Below, in pieces: positions 27,219 to 35,498 of a stretch of 64,000 bases of DNA. Source of the DNA: JAGOEY01 sp017997515 (GTDB lineage: Bacteria > Pseudomonadota > Gammaproteobacteria > Burkholderiales > Burkholderiaceae_C); contig CP111109.1 in assembly GCA_026314275.1 (NCBI GenBank), positions 2,790,001 to 2,854,000 of the forward strand. Direction: 5' to 3'. The translations under genes were made by a program, and so were the position numbers. The number at the start of each line of letters is the position of its first letter. Within the stretch, counting starts at the first letter, position 1. Under the pieces are notes generated by a model. The model was given only the letters and a program-made list of their open reading frames with translations, made no database searches and was not told the DNA's origin.

Positions 27219-30129
27219 GTGAAGACACCCAAGCAAGTTCGTGACGACATCCGGACGTTAACCGTCCACCTGAGCCAAGTGCGTGAGGCGCTGGTCAAGC
27301 GCTCGGGCAGCAACATTGCGCAGATTGGCAAGGAGTGCCGGCGCACCGCTGACGCGCTTGGCGAGCTGCTGAAGACGCAGGAACTGCCCGAGGACTACAA
27401 GGTGGCAGTGGTTGGTCGCTTCAAGACAGGCAAGTCGTCCTTCGTCAATGAACTGCTGGGCGCCCGGCTGGCCAGTGAAGACACTAACCCTGAAACAGCT
27501 GCCATCACCAGCTTTCGTCATGGCGCGCAAGTCAAAGCCACTGTCCGCTTCGTACCGCAACAAGAGTGGGTCAAACTCCAAGCGCTGCATGCCGAGGATG
27601 CCAAACACGTCGACGCCCACCGGGTGAAGATTTGGAACACCTTTGCCAAACCCAAGAAGAGCAAGGATGGTGAAGCAGAGGATGCGTTTGATTTACCAGC
27701 GCTCGAGCGCCTTTACGTCAAACCCGGCGGTCACCAGATTGAGATTCCACTGACGCCCGATGGCACCAAGAAATCCGAGAACGAATTTCGCCGCCGCCTC
27801 AAGGAGTTCACTTCCGGCGCCAAGCCGCTGCACTGCCTGGTGCAGGCCATAGAAATTACTTCCCCCGCGCCCATTCTGGACGAGGGTGTGCTGCTGATTG
27901 ATACGCCCGGTCTGAGATGACACTGAGCGATTCCGGGTCAGCCTGACCGAAAAAACCGTCGAGGACGTCGACGCCGTTTTGTTCCTCACCAAGTCGGGTG
28001 TTGCGTACAGCCAGTCAGAGAAGAACTTCCTGCTGTCGCTGCTGCGGAAGGGGACGGTCAAGCAACTCATCGTCGTCATCACCCAGGTCGACCAGACCTA
28101 CGACCAGCACGTTCGCGCCGCCGAGGACAACGACGAAGACCCTGAGTCGCTGGCCGTGCGCATCGAGCGCGAGCGCATCCGCATTGCAGCCGAGGTCAAC
28201 GCCACCCTCAACGATCTGAGTCAGGACGATTCGCCTGCAATGCGGCGTTACCGCGAGCAGCTTGGCAACGTTGAAATCGCCTTCACTTCTGCGGTGCTCC
28301 ACCGCGACTGGAAAGCCAAGAAGCCGGTCGCCTATGCCATCGACCCGGCTGACCCCGGTGGCGTCGAACGCCTGAAAGCGCAACTGCTTCGCTTGCTGTC
28401 CACTGAATCGCGACTGGCTCTGACCGCGCAGAGCATCTCGATTGGTGCTCGCACCCACTTGCTCGACCTCCAGACCGTGCTGGAGGCCAAGCTGGTCGCT
28501 ATCCGGGACATCAAAGACAAGGAGGTCGCGGAGCAGAAGCTCCACACGTTTCGTGACGAATTTGGGGCGGCTAGCACACGGTTTGACGGGGCTGTTAAGC
28601 AGCAGGTGACGCTGTTGGGGGACAAGCTGAAGGAAAAGCGCCGGCAACACGGCATCTTGGTCGAGAACATCGGCCTGCTGGCGGAGCAGCAGCTTGGCAC
28701 CTTCGAGCTCAACGACGTGGGCCGCCACTGGCGCACCAGGCGGTCGGGCTATTGGGGCTACATGAGCGACTTCCAGGCCAGGGTCGCCAACCGCATCTTC
28801 CCCAAAGTGCAGGAGATGCTGAGCGACTACACAAGTTTGTTCGCAGTTTTCGCAAAAGACTTCGAGGTCTATCTCAACGTGCTCTCGCAGGAGGGAGCGA
28901 AGATTTCCGACTCGCTGGAGCTCGGCTCGACCATGCCGTTTGACGTCACCGTCAAGCTCAAAGAGTCGCTTGAACGCTCGCTCCAGAGCGCCCAAGAACT
29001 CATCTCCGCCGAGGAACTGCGCGTTACCACGATGCTGGACGACTTCGTCTCCGACGAGGTTTCTGAACGCATCACCGAGCGCCGCACCAAGGTGTCGTCT
29101 ATCTGGGGCGCCGGCACAACGAACAGCCAGTCCGGCGAGATTCGCGATTTCTACCGTGAGGTCAAAGCCTTGTTGTCTGAGGCGCTCAACGCTCATTTGA
29201 AAACGCGTGCAGAGGAATTCGGGCAGTTTTTGGTGGTGGAGGCTGAAGGGGCACCACGTGATGCGTTGAACGAAGTCCAGGTTCTGTTGGAACAGGCGGC
29301 CGACAACATTCGGGCCGCAGCCGCAGCTGTGGTCGCCGGGCAGAAGGAGGCTGTGCAGTCGCTGGTCGACGCCATCGGCGTGGAATGTGCCGAATCGCTG
29401 CGGCGTGCCGATGAACTGATGGCCGTTGGCCGAACACCAGTGGACGAGTCCAGCAAGCTGGGCGTCTTGCTTGGGGGCTCCACTGAACCGGAACTATCAG
29501 TGCCGCAGCTCCAGGCGACACCCTCGCCTGCATCGCCAGAGCCCAGCACCGACCGTCCAAGCACGGCCCAGCCCCAAGCTGTACCGCAAGACGACGCAGA
29601 CTGGGTCAGACAGACGCAGCAGAAGGCAACGGTCGTCATTGACCGAATCCGTCTGCAAGACGGTGTAACGGGATGGCCCTATAGCAAGGTGTTTGATGCG
29701 CGCCTGTTGAAAGGTGCGGTGCGCATGACGCTTATCGACCCCTACCTGTCTTCGCATCACCAGATTCGCAATCTCAACGAGTTTCTGCTGCACGTGGCCG
29801 AGACAGCACGCCCGAAAGCCATCAACATCGTGACCCGATTCGAGCCTTTGGACACGGTGGGCCACCAGGACCGGGCCATCGACAACACGGCCAAGGACCT
29901 GTTCCAAAACTTCGGCGTGGCCCTGACGCTGCGGCGTGAAACGAATCTACACGACCGCTACCTGGTGCTCGACCATGGCGTGCTGTTTAAGCTGGGGCGC
30001 GGTCTGGACATCTACAAGCCTGCGATTGGGTTAGCGGCCCATCGACCGGCAAGCCGACGTGTGCGGGAGACCGAGGTCGACATTTTCGCTTTGCCCGGGC
30101 ATTTTTTGGTTCAAAGGCCTACTGACTAA
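27219..30129 (+). CDS. Dynamin-like GTPase fused to a MITD1-type C-terminal (MIT_C) domain; frameshifted
   Basis: Reconstructed as 969 aa from GTG 27219, with an AAGGA site upstream. The dynamin-like GTPase domain has P-loop GRFKTGKSSFVNELLG (about 66-81), the switch-I Thr region NPETAAITSF, G3 DTPGL (about 228) and a G4-like ITQVDQTYD (about 287). A long helical stalk and a Pro-rich linker (about 765-800) follow. The C-terminal 150 residues match the PLD-like domain of human MITD1: LIDPYL, HQIRNLNEFL, LHDRYLV, GRGLDIYKP, ETEVDIF. In MITD1 that domain binds membranes in ESCRT-III-dependent abscission. One extra base at 27915-27916, just after DTPGL, splits the frame into 27219-27920 and 27979-30129. 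Likely a membrane-acting defence protein; this is inference. Confidence 0.85.
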
Positions 30130-30145
30130 CGAGGGCTCGGTGTGT

Positions 30146-30164
30146 AAGCGGGACGTCCCGCTTT
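30146..30164. terminator. Palindrome between dynamin-like gene and kynU
   Basis: AAGCGGGACGTCCCGCTT (30146-30163) is a perfect palindrome followed by one further T, placed 16 bp after the dynamin-like stop and touching the kynU stop. It could terminate both convergent transcripts, although the T run is short. It may also mark the right edge of the inserted segment. Confidence 0.5.
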
Positions 30165-31483
30165 CACGTCACCGCATGCTGCTGGTTAAACCGCGCTTCC
30201 TGCCATTCACCCGACGCCAGCACCTGGCGCAGTTGCTCCACCGCGTTCCACACATCTTCAAAACCGATGTAGAGCGGCGTGAAACCAAAACGCAGGATGT
30301 CGGGCATCGCCACCACACCATCGGCCTGGTCGGGTGGGTCCCCCGCGCGGAAGTCACCCACCACGTTGCGCGCAATCAGCGCCTGCACGATGGCGTAGGC
30401 GCCTTTTTCACGGGACAGACAGACCTGTGAGCCGCGCTCTGCGTGGGCGCGTGGTGTGACCAGTGCCAGGCCGTGCCCGGCGCAGCGTTCTTCCACCAGT
30501 GCAATAAACAGGTCGGTCAGCGCCAGCGACTTGGTGCGTAACGCGGCCATGCCACCCAGCGCCTCGGCGGCGTGGAACACGTCGAGGCCACATTCCAGCG
30601 CCGACAGGCTGATCAGCGGCTGCGTGCCACACAGGTAACGCGTGATGCCGGGGGCCGGGCGGTATTCGGGCGTGAAGGCAAACGGCGCGGCATGGCCCCA
30701 CCAGCCGGACAGGGGCTGGCTGAACTGGTCGGCATGGCGCGGGTGCACCCAGACAAAGGCCGGGGCACCGGGGCCACCGTTCAGGTACTTGTAGCCGCAG
30801 CCCACGGCAAAGTCGGCGTCGGCACCGGTCAGGTCCACCGGCACGGCACCCGCGCTGTGGGCCAGGTCCCAGACTGCCAGCGCACCAGCGGCGTGGGCCG
30901 CAGCGGTGACGGCGCGCATGTCATACATCGACCCGGTGCGGTAGTTCACGTGCGTCAGCATCAGCACGGCGACTTCACCGTCGGAGGTGTCGGCCAGTGC
31001 GGCGGCCATGTCGGCGGCTTCGACCAGTTTCAGCGTCAAACCCTGGGCCGCACACAGGCCCTGGGCGATGTAGAGGTCGGTGGGGAAGTTGGCGCGTTCG
31101 GACAGCAGGATCTGCGGTGTGGTGCTGCCCGTTTTTTTGCTTTTGGCGATGTTGATCGCGGCGTGCAGCACCTTGTACAAATTGACCGAGGTGCTGTCGG
31201 TGGCCACCACTTCGTCCGGCCCCGCGCCCACCAGCGGCGCGATCATGTTGCCCATACGCTGCGGCAGGGCAAACCAGCCTGCGCTGTTCCAGCTCTTGAT
31301 CAGGTCCTGGCCCCATTCACGGGTCACCACATCGGCCACACGGGCAGCGGTGGCGCGGGGCATGGCACCGAGCGAGTTGCCGTCGAGGTAGACCATGCCA
31401 TCTGGCAGGGTGAAGTGCTCACGCAGCGGGCGCAGGGCGTCTTGGGCGTCGAGGGCTTGGCAGTCTTGCAGGGTGGTGGTCAT
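30164..31483 (-). CDS. kynU: Kynureninase
   Basis: PLP-dependent hydrolase converting kynurenine to anthranilate plus alanine in tryptophan catabolism; 439 aa from Met 31483. Visible features are YLDGNSLGAMPRA, the PLP-contact region DSTSVNLYKVLHAA, WDLAHSAGAVPVDL and the Schiff-base Lys in CGYKYLNGGPGAPAF. It is the second gene of a kynB-kynU operon (4 bp gap). The 3' end is duplicated, in decayed form, 3.4 kb away on the other side of the dynamin-like gene. The gene itself is intact. Confidence 0.96.
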   Translation of the reverse strand: MTTTLQDCQALDAQDALRPLREHFTLPDGMVYLDGNSLGAMPRATAARVADVVTREWGQDLIKSWNSAGWFALPQRMGNMIAPLVGAGPDEVVATDSTSVNLYKVLHAAINIAKSKKTGSTTPQILLSERANFPTDLYIAQGLCAAQGLTLKLVEAADMAAALADTSDGEVAVLMLTHVNYRTGSMYDMRAVTAAAHAAGALAVWDLAHSAGAVPVDLTGADADFAVGCGYKYLNGGPGAPAFVWVHPRHADQFSQPLSGWWGHAAPFAFTPEYRPAPGITRYLCGTQPLISLSALECGLDVFHAAEALGGMAALRTKSLALTDLFIALVEERCAGHGLALVTPRAHAERGSQVCLSREKGAYAIVQALIARNVVGDFRAGDPPDQADGVVAMPDILRFGFTPLYIGFEDVWNAVEQLRQVLASGEWQEARFNQQHAVT

Positions 31484-31487
31484 GGTT

Positions 31488-32138
31488 TTACAGGCTTCGC
31501 AAAATGGCACGCACGGGTGAGGCGTCGGCCTGCACCAGTTTCAGGGGCAGGGCGATCAGCTCGTAGTCACCCTCGGGCACGTCGTCAAGCACCAGGTTTT
31601 CCAGCACGCGCAGGCCGCTGCGGCGGATGACCTGGTGGCTGTCCAGCGTCTTGCTATCGGCGGGGTCGATGCTGGCCGTGTCGATGCCGATCAGGCGCAC
31701 ACCCAGGTCGGCCAGCCGCTGCACCGTGGCGGGGGCATACGCGGCCAGGTGCGGGTCCCAGCGGTCAACGGGCATCTGGGCATAGGTGCGCACCAGCACA
31801 CGCGGCGGCAGAGGGTTTGTGGTGTTCTCGATGGCGTGGCGGATGTGTTCCCACTCCACCAGCGGGTGCACCCCTATGCAGTGCACCACGCGGCACGGCC
31901 CCAGAAAGGGCTCCAGGTCCATCAGGCCAATGGTTTTGCCCTGCGGGTCGTAGTGCAGCGGTGCATCGGCGTGGGCACCTACGTGCGGGGACAGGGTGAT
32001 CCGTGACAGGTTGACCGGGCAGCTGTCCGTCAGCGTGGCCGTCCACTCCTGCTGGTACGGCGCATCCCCGGGGAACACCGGCGCACCCTCAAACACGGGG
32101 GGAGAAATGTCCCAGATGCGCCGGGGGGCGTGTGCCAT
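31488..32138 (-). CDS. kynB: Kynurenine formamidase (arylformamidase, cyclase family)
   Basis: Metal-dependent hydrolase converting N-formylkynurenine to kynurenine and formate; 216 aa from Met 32138. The metal-binding signature SPHVGAHADAPLHYD of the bacterial KynB/cyclase family is present, as are IWDISPPVFEGAPVFPGD near the N terminus and GIDTASIDPADSK. It is co-transcribed with kynU and preceded by an AT-rich region holding an operator that matches the one in front of the adjacent GntR gene. The tryptophan dioxygenase gene kynA is not in the window. Confidence 0.95.
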   Translation of the reverse strand: MAHAPRRIWDISPPVFEGAPVFPGDAPYQQEWTATLTDSCPVNLSRITLSPHVGAHADAPLHYDPQGKTIGLMDLEPFLGPCRVVHCIGVHPLVEWEHIRHAIENTTNPLPPRVLVRTYAQMPVDRWDPHLAAYAPATVQRLADLGVRLIGIDTASIDPADSKTLDSHQVIRRSGLRVLENLVLDDVPEGDYELIALPLKLVQADASPVRAILRSL

Positions 32139-32246
32139 GGGGTGCCTGTCGAAGTGGGGTGTCAGATGAAGTGGTGGTGAGGGGGCTGCTGCAGGGCCAG
32201 ACTCACCACCGCCAAGTGTCAAAAATTATATATATTTAAATGAAAA

Positions 32247-32268
32247 TCAGAAAATGATATTTTTCTGA
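32247..32268. promoter_or_regulatory. Putative GntR operator upstream of kynBU
   Basis: An inverted repeat with arms TCAGAAAA and TTTTCTGA around 6 bp, in a very AT-rich intergenic region 109 bp upstream of the kynB start. A 22-bp site of the same design precedes the GntR gene. Confidence 0.6.
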
Positions 32269-32286
32269 ATGGTGCAAAGGCTGTGT

Positions 32287-33009
32287 TTACACACGTTTTT
32301 GCCGGGCAGCGGGTGCTGGGGCGGACGGTGTTGCCGTGGCGGCTTCAAACACGGTGACGGTGCTTTGTACATGCTCTTCCAGCAGTACCTGGGCGCGGGC
32401 TGCGTCCCGCTCCAGTGCGGCTTCCATCAGGGCGGTGTGGTGTTCGATGGCCATGGCGTCGCGGGTGCTGCCCCGCGCCGGGCCCTGGTTCAGCACACGG
32501 TGGTAACGCCGCATCTGGTCGCTGATCTGGGCATGAAACCGCAGCAGCCACTGGGAGCTGCAGGCGCTGATCAAGGTGGTGTGGAAGGCATCGTGCCGGT
32601 CTTCCCATGCGTCCAGCAGGGCGTCGCTGGTTTCGTCTGCCGACAGTTTGCAGCGTGCCAGGCGGTAATGTGCGGTGATGACGGCGGCTTCCCAGTCGTC
32701 ACCGCCGTTGCGGATGGATTCCAGCAGTGCGGGCAGCTCAACAGCCAGGCGCGCTTGCTGCAGGTCGTCCAAATCGCCGCGCTGCATGGGGGCCACGGCA
32801 TACCCCCGGTTGTGGCTGGCCACCACCAGGCGCTCCGCCTCCAGCCGCGACAGGGCTTCACGTAATGGGGTCCAGCCCAAGTCGTAGCTGCTGCGCAGCG
32901 CGCCGAGCTTCAGCTGCAGACCGGGTGCCAGACGGGCCAGCAGGATTTCCCGCCGCAGGGTGCGGTAGGCGGCTTCGGTTTTGGAGATGGATTCAGCGGC
33001 AGGTGGCAT
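32287..33009 (-). CDS. GntR-family regulator (FCD domain) of the kyn operon
   Basis: Regulator of 240 aa with an N-terminal winged helix (AAYRTLRREILLARLAPG, GWTPLREALSRLEAERLV) and a C-terminal FCD effector domain (about 85-220; metal-ligand style residues in AWEDRHDAFHTTLI and AIEHHTALMEAAL). It lies directly upstream of kynBU on the same strand, and two matching palindromes precede gntR and kynB. It is thus probably an autoregulated regulator of kynurenine catabolism, possibly responding to a pathway intermediate. Confidence 0.88.
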   Translation of the reverse strand: MPPAAESISKTEAAYRTLRREILLARLAPGLQLKLGALRSSYDLGWTPLREALSRLEAERLVVASHNRGYAVAPMQRGDLDDLQQARLAVELPALLESIRNGGDDWEAAVITAHYRLARCKLSADETSDALLDAWEDRHDAFHTTLISACSSQWLLRFHAQISDQMRRYHRVLNQGPARGSTRDAMAIEHHTALMEAALERDAARAQVLLEEHVQSTVTVFEAATATPSAPAPAARQKRV

Positions 33010-33045
33010 GGCGCATGGGATGGTATGCCATTCCGCCGCTGGGGT

Positions 33046-33067
33046 TCAGAAAATATATTATTTCTGG
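33046..33067. promoter_or_regulatory. Putative GntR operator upstream of its own gene
   Basis: A 22-bp site, TCAGAAAA ... TTTCTGG, centred about 48 bp upstream of the GntR start. The arms CAGAAA/TTTCTG match those of the kynB upstream site, supporting a shared regulator. Confidence 0.6.
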
Positions 33068-33093
33068 CTGCCTGCACCAACAGGCAGCGGGGT

Positions 33094-33609
33094 TCAGGCC
33101 GCTTTTTGCGCGCGGGCCTTCTTGAAAGGCGACACACGTTTGGCCGTGGTGGCCGTGCCTGCAATCTTGTCGGCCAGTTCACCCGACTTCAGTTCGATCT
33201 GGCTGGCCAGCTTGGTCACCACGGTGGTGACAGGGGCCACGGCCACGGTGAAGCGGTCGAGCGCCACGCCGGTTTTTTCTTCAAAGCGGTTGGCGTTGGC
33301 GGCGACTTGCTGCACGCCCTGGCCGGCAAAACTGACCAGCTGGTCCACCACGGTGTCGGCACCGTTGGTGGTGAAGGCCAGGCCTTTGACGTAGTAGCTG
33401 CCGAGGATCTTCTGCGCTTGTTTGGCGTTGCTGCGCACTTCGGGTACCAGCTGGCTGCGCGACTGCTCCAGTGCACGTTCCCAGCGCTGTTCAAAAAAGT
33501 CGGCCACCCGTTCACCACCGGCGCGGTAGGCGTTGATAACGTTCTTGGCGGTGTTGCCGTAAGAGGTGATCAGGTCGGTGGTGACGCTGGAAAGGGCTTT
33601 GGTAGACAT
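33094..33609 (-). CDS. Phasin-like polyhydroxyalkanoate granule-associated protein
   Basis: Small helical amphipathic protein of 171 aa resembling phasin-like proteins: largely alpha-helical with regular hydrophobic spacing (FFEQRWERALEQSRSQL; LVSFAGQGVQQVAANANRF) and an Ala/Lys-rich basic C terminus (SPFKKARAQKAA) like that of granule and nucleoid-associated phasins. It would coat PHA granules in the cytoplasm. No PHA synthase gene is adjacent. The phasin assignment rests on composition and pattern, so paralogue-level function is uncertain. Confidence 0.65.
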   Translation of the reverse strand: MSTKALSSVTTDLITSYGNTAKNVINAYRAGGERVADFFEQRWERALEQSRSQLVPEVRSNAKQAQKILGSYYVKGLAFTTNGADTVVDQLVSFAGQGVQQVAANANRFEEKTGVALDRFTVAVAPVTTVVTKLASQIELKSGELADKIAGTATTAKRVSPFKKARAQKAA

Positions 33610-33742
33610 GGAGAACTCCTGGTGGATGGATGCCCCAATTTTCGGGGTTAACCCTAGGGAATGGCCCCTAAAAACCGCTCTGGCGCTGGAGCGGTATGCC
33701 TAAAACCGATGCCGTGAGAGGGCTGTGCAGGTGGCAAATTGA

Positions 33743-33803
33743 GGCATTAAATAGGCCATTGGCGTCCAAGGGGCGGGCGCACCAAGCTATCAAAATAATA
33801 GTC
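33743..33803 (+). repeat. Family-1 dispersed repeat, copy 5
   Basis: Diverged copy: GGCCATTGGCGTCCAAG, then GGGCGCACCAAGCTATCAAA. It lies between the phasin gene and the small basic protein gene. Confidence 0.65.
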
Positions 33804-33847
33804 GGGTGCCGCTGTCTGCCAGTGGCCTGCCGTGGTGGCGGGCCCGC

Positions 33848-33985
33848 TTATTTGTTCTTCATCTTGCCGCGCAGCGGCACGGTGGTGACGGGGGCCGTGG
33901 GGCGGTCGGAGCTGAATTCTTTCGGGGGTGAAGTGTCCTTCTTGGGCTTCTTCACCATCTTGTTTTGCTGCATGCCTTTGGCCAT
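33848..33985 (-). CDS. Small basic hypothetical protein
   Basis: 45-residue lysine-rich protein (MAKGMQQNKMVKKPKKD at the start; PVTTVPLRGKMKNK at the end) with no membrane segment. An AGGAG site lies at the right distance before ATG 33985. Small proteins of this pattern are seen next to housekeeping genes in related bacteria, but no function is known to me. It could be a nucleic-acid-binding peptide. Confidence 0.55.
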   Translation of the reverse strand: MAKGMQQNKMVKKPKKDTSPPKEFSSDRPTAPVTTVPLRGKMKNK

Positions 33986-34269
33986 GGTTTTCTCCTGTGC
34001 GGGTTTCGGGGTGAAACCCAAGGCCAACATCGTAAATCACAAAGGGGCACTGGGCACGGTGGCCTTCAACAGAATCAGCCCTGCGCGCCCGTTTTCCGGG
34101 CGCATACAGCTCCTGAAAAGATAGCTCGTTCGCTGTCCAGGCCAGGGCCGCAGGCAGCGCCTGCCGCCGGTGTGCAGGGCCACTGGTTTCCCGCGAGTCG
34201 CATGGTCGACGGGCGGGGTGGGGAGGCGGGTTCTATCATCCGCACCCACCACCCCACAGGAGCCCCACC

Positions 34270-35427
34270 ATGCAAAACTTCGACTTCTACAACCCCACCC
34301 ACATCCTGTTCGGCCAGGGCCGCATCGCCGACCTCGGTGCCCACATCCCGGCCGATGCGCGGGTGCTGGTGTTGTTTGGCGGTGGCAGCATCCGCCGCAA
34401 CGGTGTGTTGGACCAAGTCCATGCGGCGCTGGCGGGCCGCACTTTTCTGGAGTTCGAGGGCATCGAACCCAACCCGAGCTACGAGACCCTGATGCAGGCG
34501 GTGGAGCTGGTGCGCCGCGAGAAGATCAACTTCCTGCTGGCCGTAGGCGGCGGCTCGGTCATCGACGGCACCAAGTTTGTGGCGGCTGCTGCACTGTTCG
34601 AGGGTGACCCCTGGGCCATCCTCGAAAAACGCGGCGGCAACATCACCCAGGCGCTGCCTTTTGGTTCGGTGCTGACGTTGCCAGCCACCGGCTCGGAAAT
34701 GAACAACGGCTCGGTGGTCACCCGCAAGTCGCTGCAGGCCAAGATGGCCTTCTCCAGCAACCACTGCTACCCAAAGTTCTCAGTGCTGGACCCGGCCACC
34801 ACTTTGACGCTGCCAGTGCGCCAGGTGGGCAACGGGGTGGTGGACGCTTTCGCCCATGTGATGGAGCAGTACCTCACCTATCCCGCCGACGCGCCGCTGC
34901 AAGACCGGTTTGCCGAAGGCATTTTGCAGACCTTGATTGAAGAAGGCCCCAAGGCCCTGGCCGAGCCCGAGAACTACGCCGTGCGCGCCAACATCATGTG
35001 GTGCGCCACGCTGGCGCTGAACGGGCTGATTGGTGCCGGTGTGCCGCAGGACTGGGCCACCCACATGGTCGGCCACGAGCTGACCGCGCTGTACGACCTG
35101 GACCATGCCCAGACCCTGGCCGTCGTGCTGCCCGGCATGCTGCGGGTGCGCCGCGAGGGCAAACACGCCAAGCTGCTGCAGTACGCGGCGCGGGTGTGGG
35201 GCATCACCAGCGGCAGCGAAGACGAACGTATCGACGCGGCCATCACCCGCACCGAAGCCTTCTTCGAGCAAATGGGCGTCAAGACCCGCCTCAGCGCCTA
35301 TGGCCTCAAAGCCGACGTGGTGGACGCTGTGCTGGCGAAGCTGGAAACCCACCGCATGACCAAACTCGGCGAGCGCCGGGATGTGACGCTGGAAGTCAGC
35401 CGCAAGGTGCTGGAGCTGGCGCTGTAG
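34270..35427 (+). CDS. yqhD: Iron-containing alcohol dehydrogenase, YqhD-like aldehyde reductase
   Basis: NADPH-dependent aldehyde reductase of the group III alcohol dehydrogenases, 385 aa. MQNFDFYNPTHILFGQGRI is the family N terminus; GGGSIRRNG and GGGSVIDGTK bind the cofactor. Metal ligands are Asp and His in VDAFAHVMEQYL, then His in MVGHELTALYDLDHAQTL. YqhD proteins detoxify short-chain and lipid-peroxidation aldehydes in the cytoplasm. It is monocistronic, and a family-1 repeat follows the stop. Confidence 0.92.
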   Translation: MQNFDFYNPTHILFGQGRIADLGAHIPADARVLVLFGGGSIRRNGVLDQVHAALAGRTFLEFEGIEPNPSYETLMQAVELVRREKINFLLAVGGGSVIDGTKFVAAAALFEGDPWAILEKRGGNITQALPFGSVLTLPATGSEMNNGSVVTRKSLQAKMAFSSNHCYPKFSVLDPATTLTLPVRQVGNGVVDAFAHVMEQYLTYPADAPLQDRFAEGILQTLIEEGPKALAEPENYAVRANIMWCATLALNGLIGAGVPQDWATHMVGHELTALYDLDHAQTLAVVLPGMLRVRREGKHAKLLQYAARVWGITSGSEDERIDAAITRTEAFFEQMGVKTRLSAYGLKADVVDAVLAKLETHRMTKLGERRDVTLEVSRKVLELAL

Positions 35428-35441
35428 CCATATTTTTAGAG

Positions 35442-35498
35442 TGAAATGTGCCTCTGGCGCACATCCCACCTGCGCATCCAGCTATCAAAACAGGAGTT
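35442..35498 (+). repeat. Family-1 dispersed repeat, copy 6
   Basis: Reads GTGCCTCTGGCGCA, loop, TGCGCATCCAGCTATCAAAA. The inner stem GCGCA/TGCGC pairs perfectly. It lies between the convergent yqhD-like and M48 peptidase genes. Confidence 0.75.

Noticed and set aside
26729..30318. Prophage or integrative conjugative element carrying the dynamin-like gene
   Set aside because: No integrase, transposase or conjugation gene is present; only one cargo gene lies between the direct repeats.
34040..34269. Hairpin GCGCCCG/CGGGCGC before the yqhD-like gene as a riboswitch
   Set aside because: A single short hairpin without further structure; nothing else is seen in this intergenic stretch.
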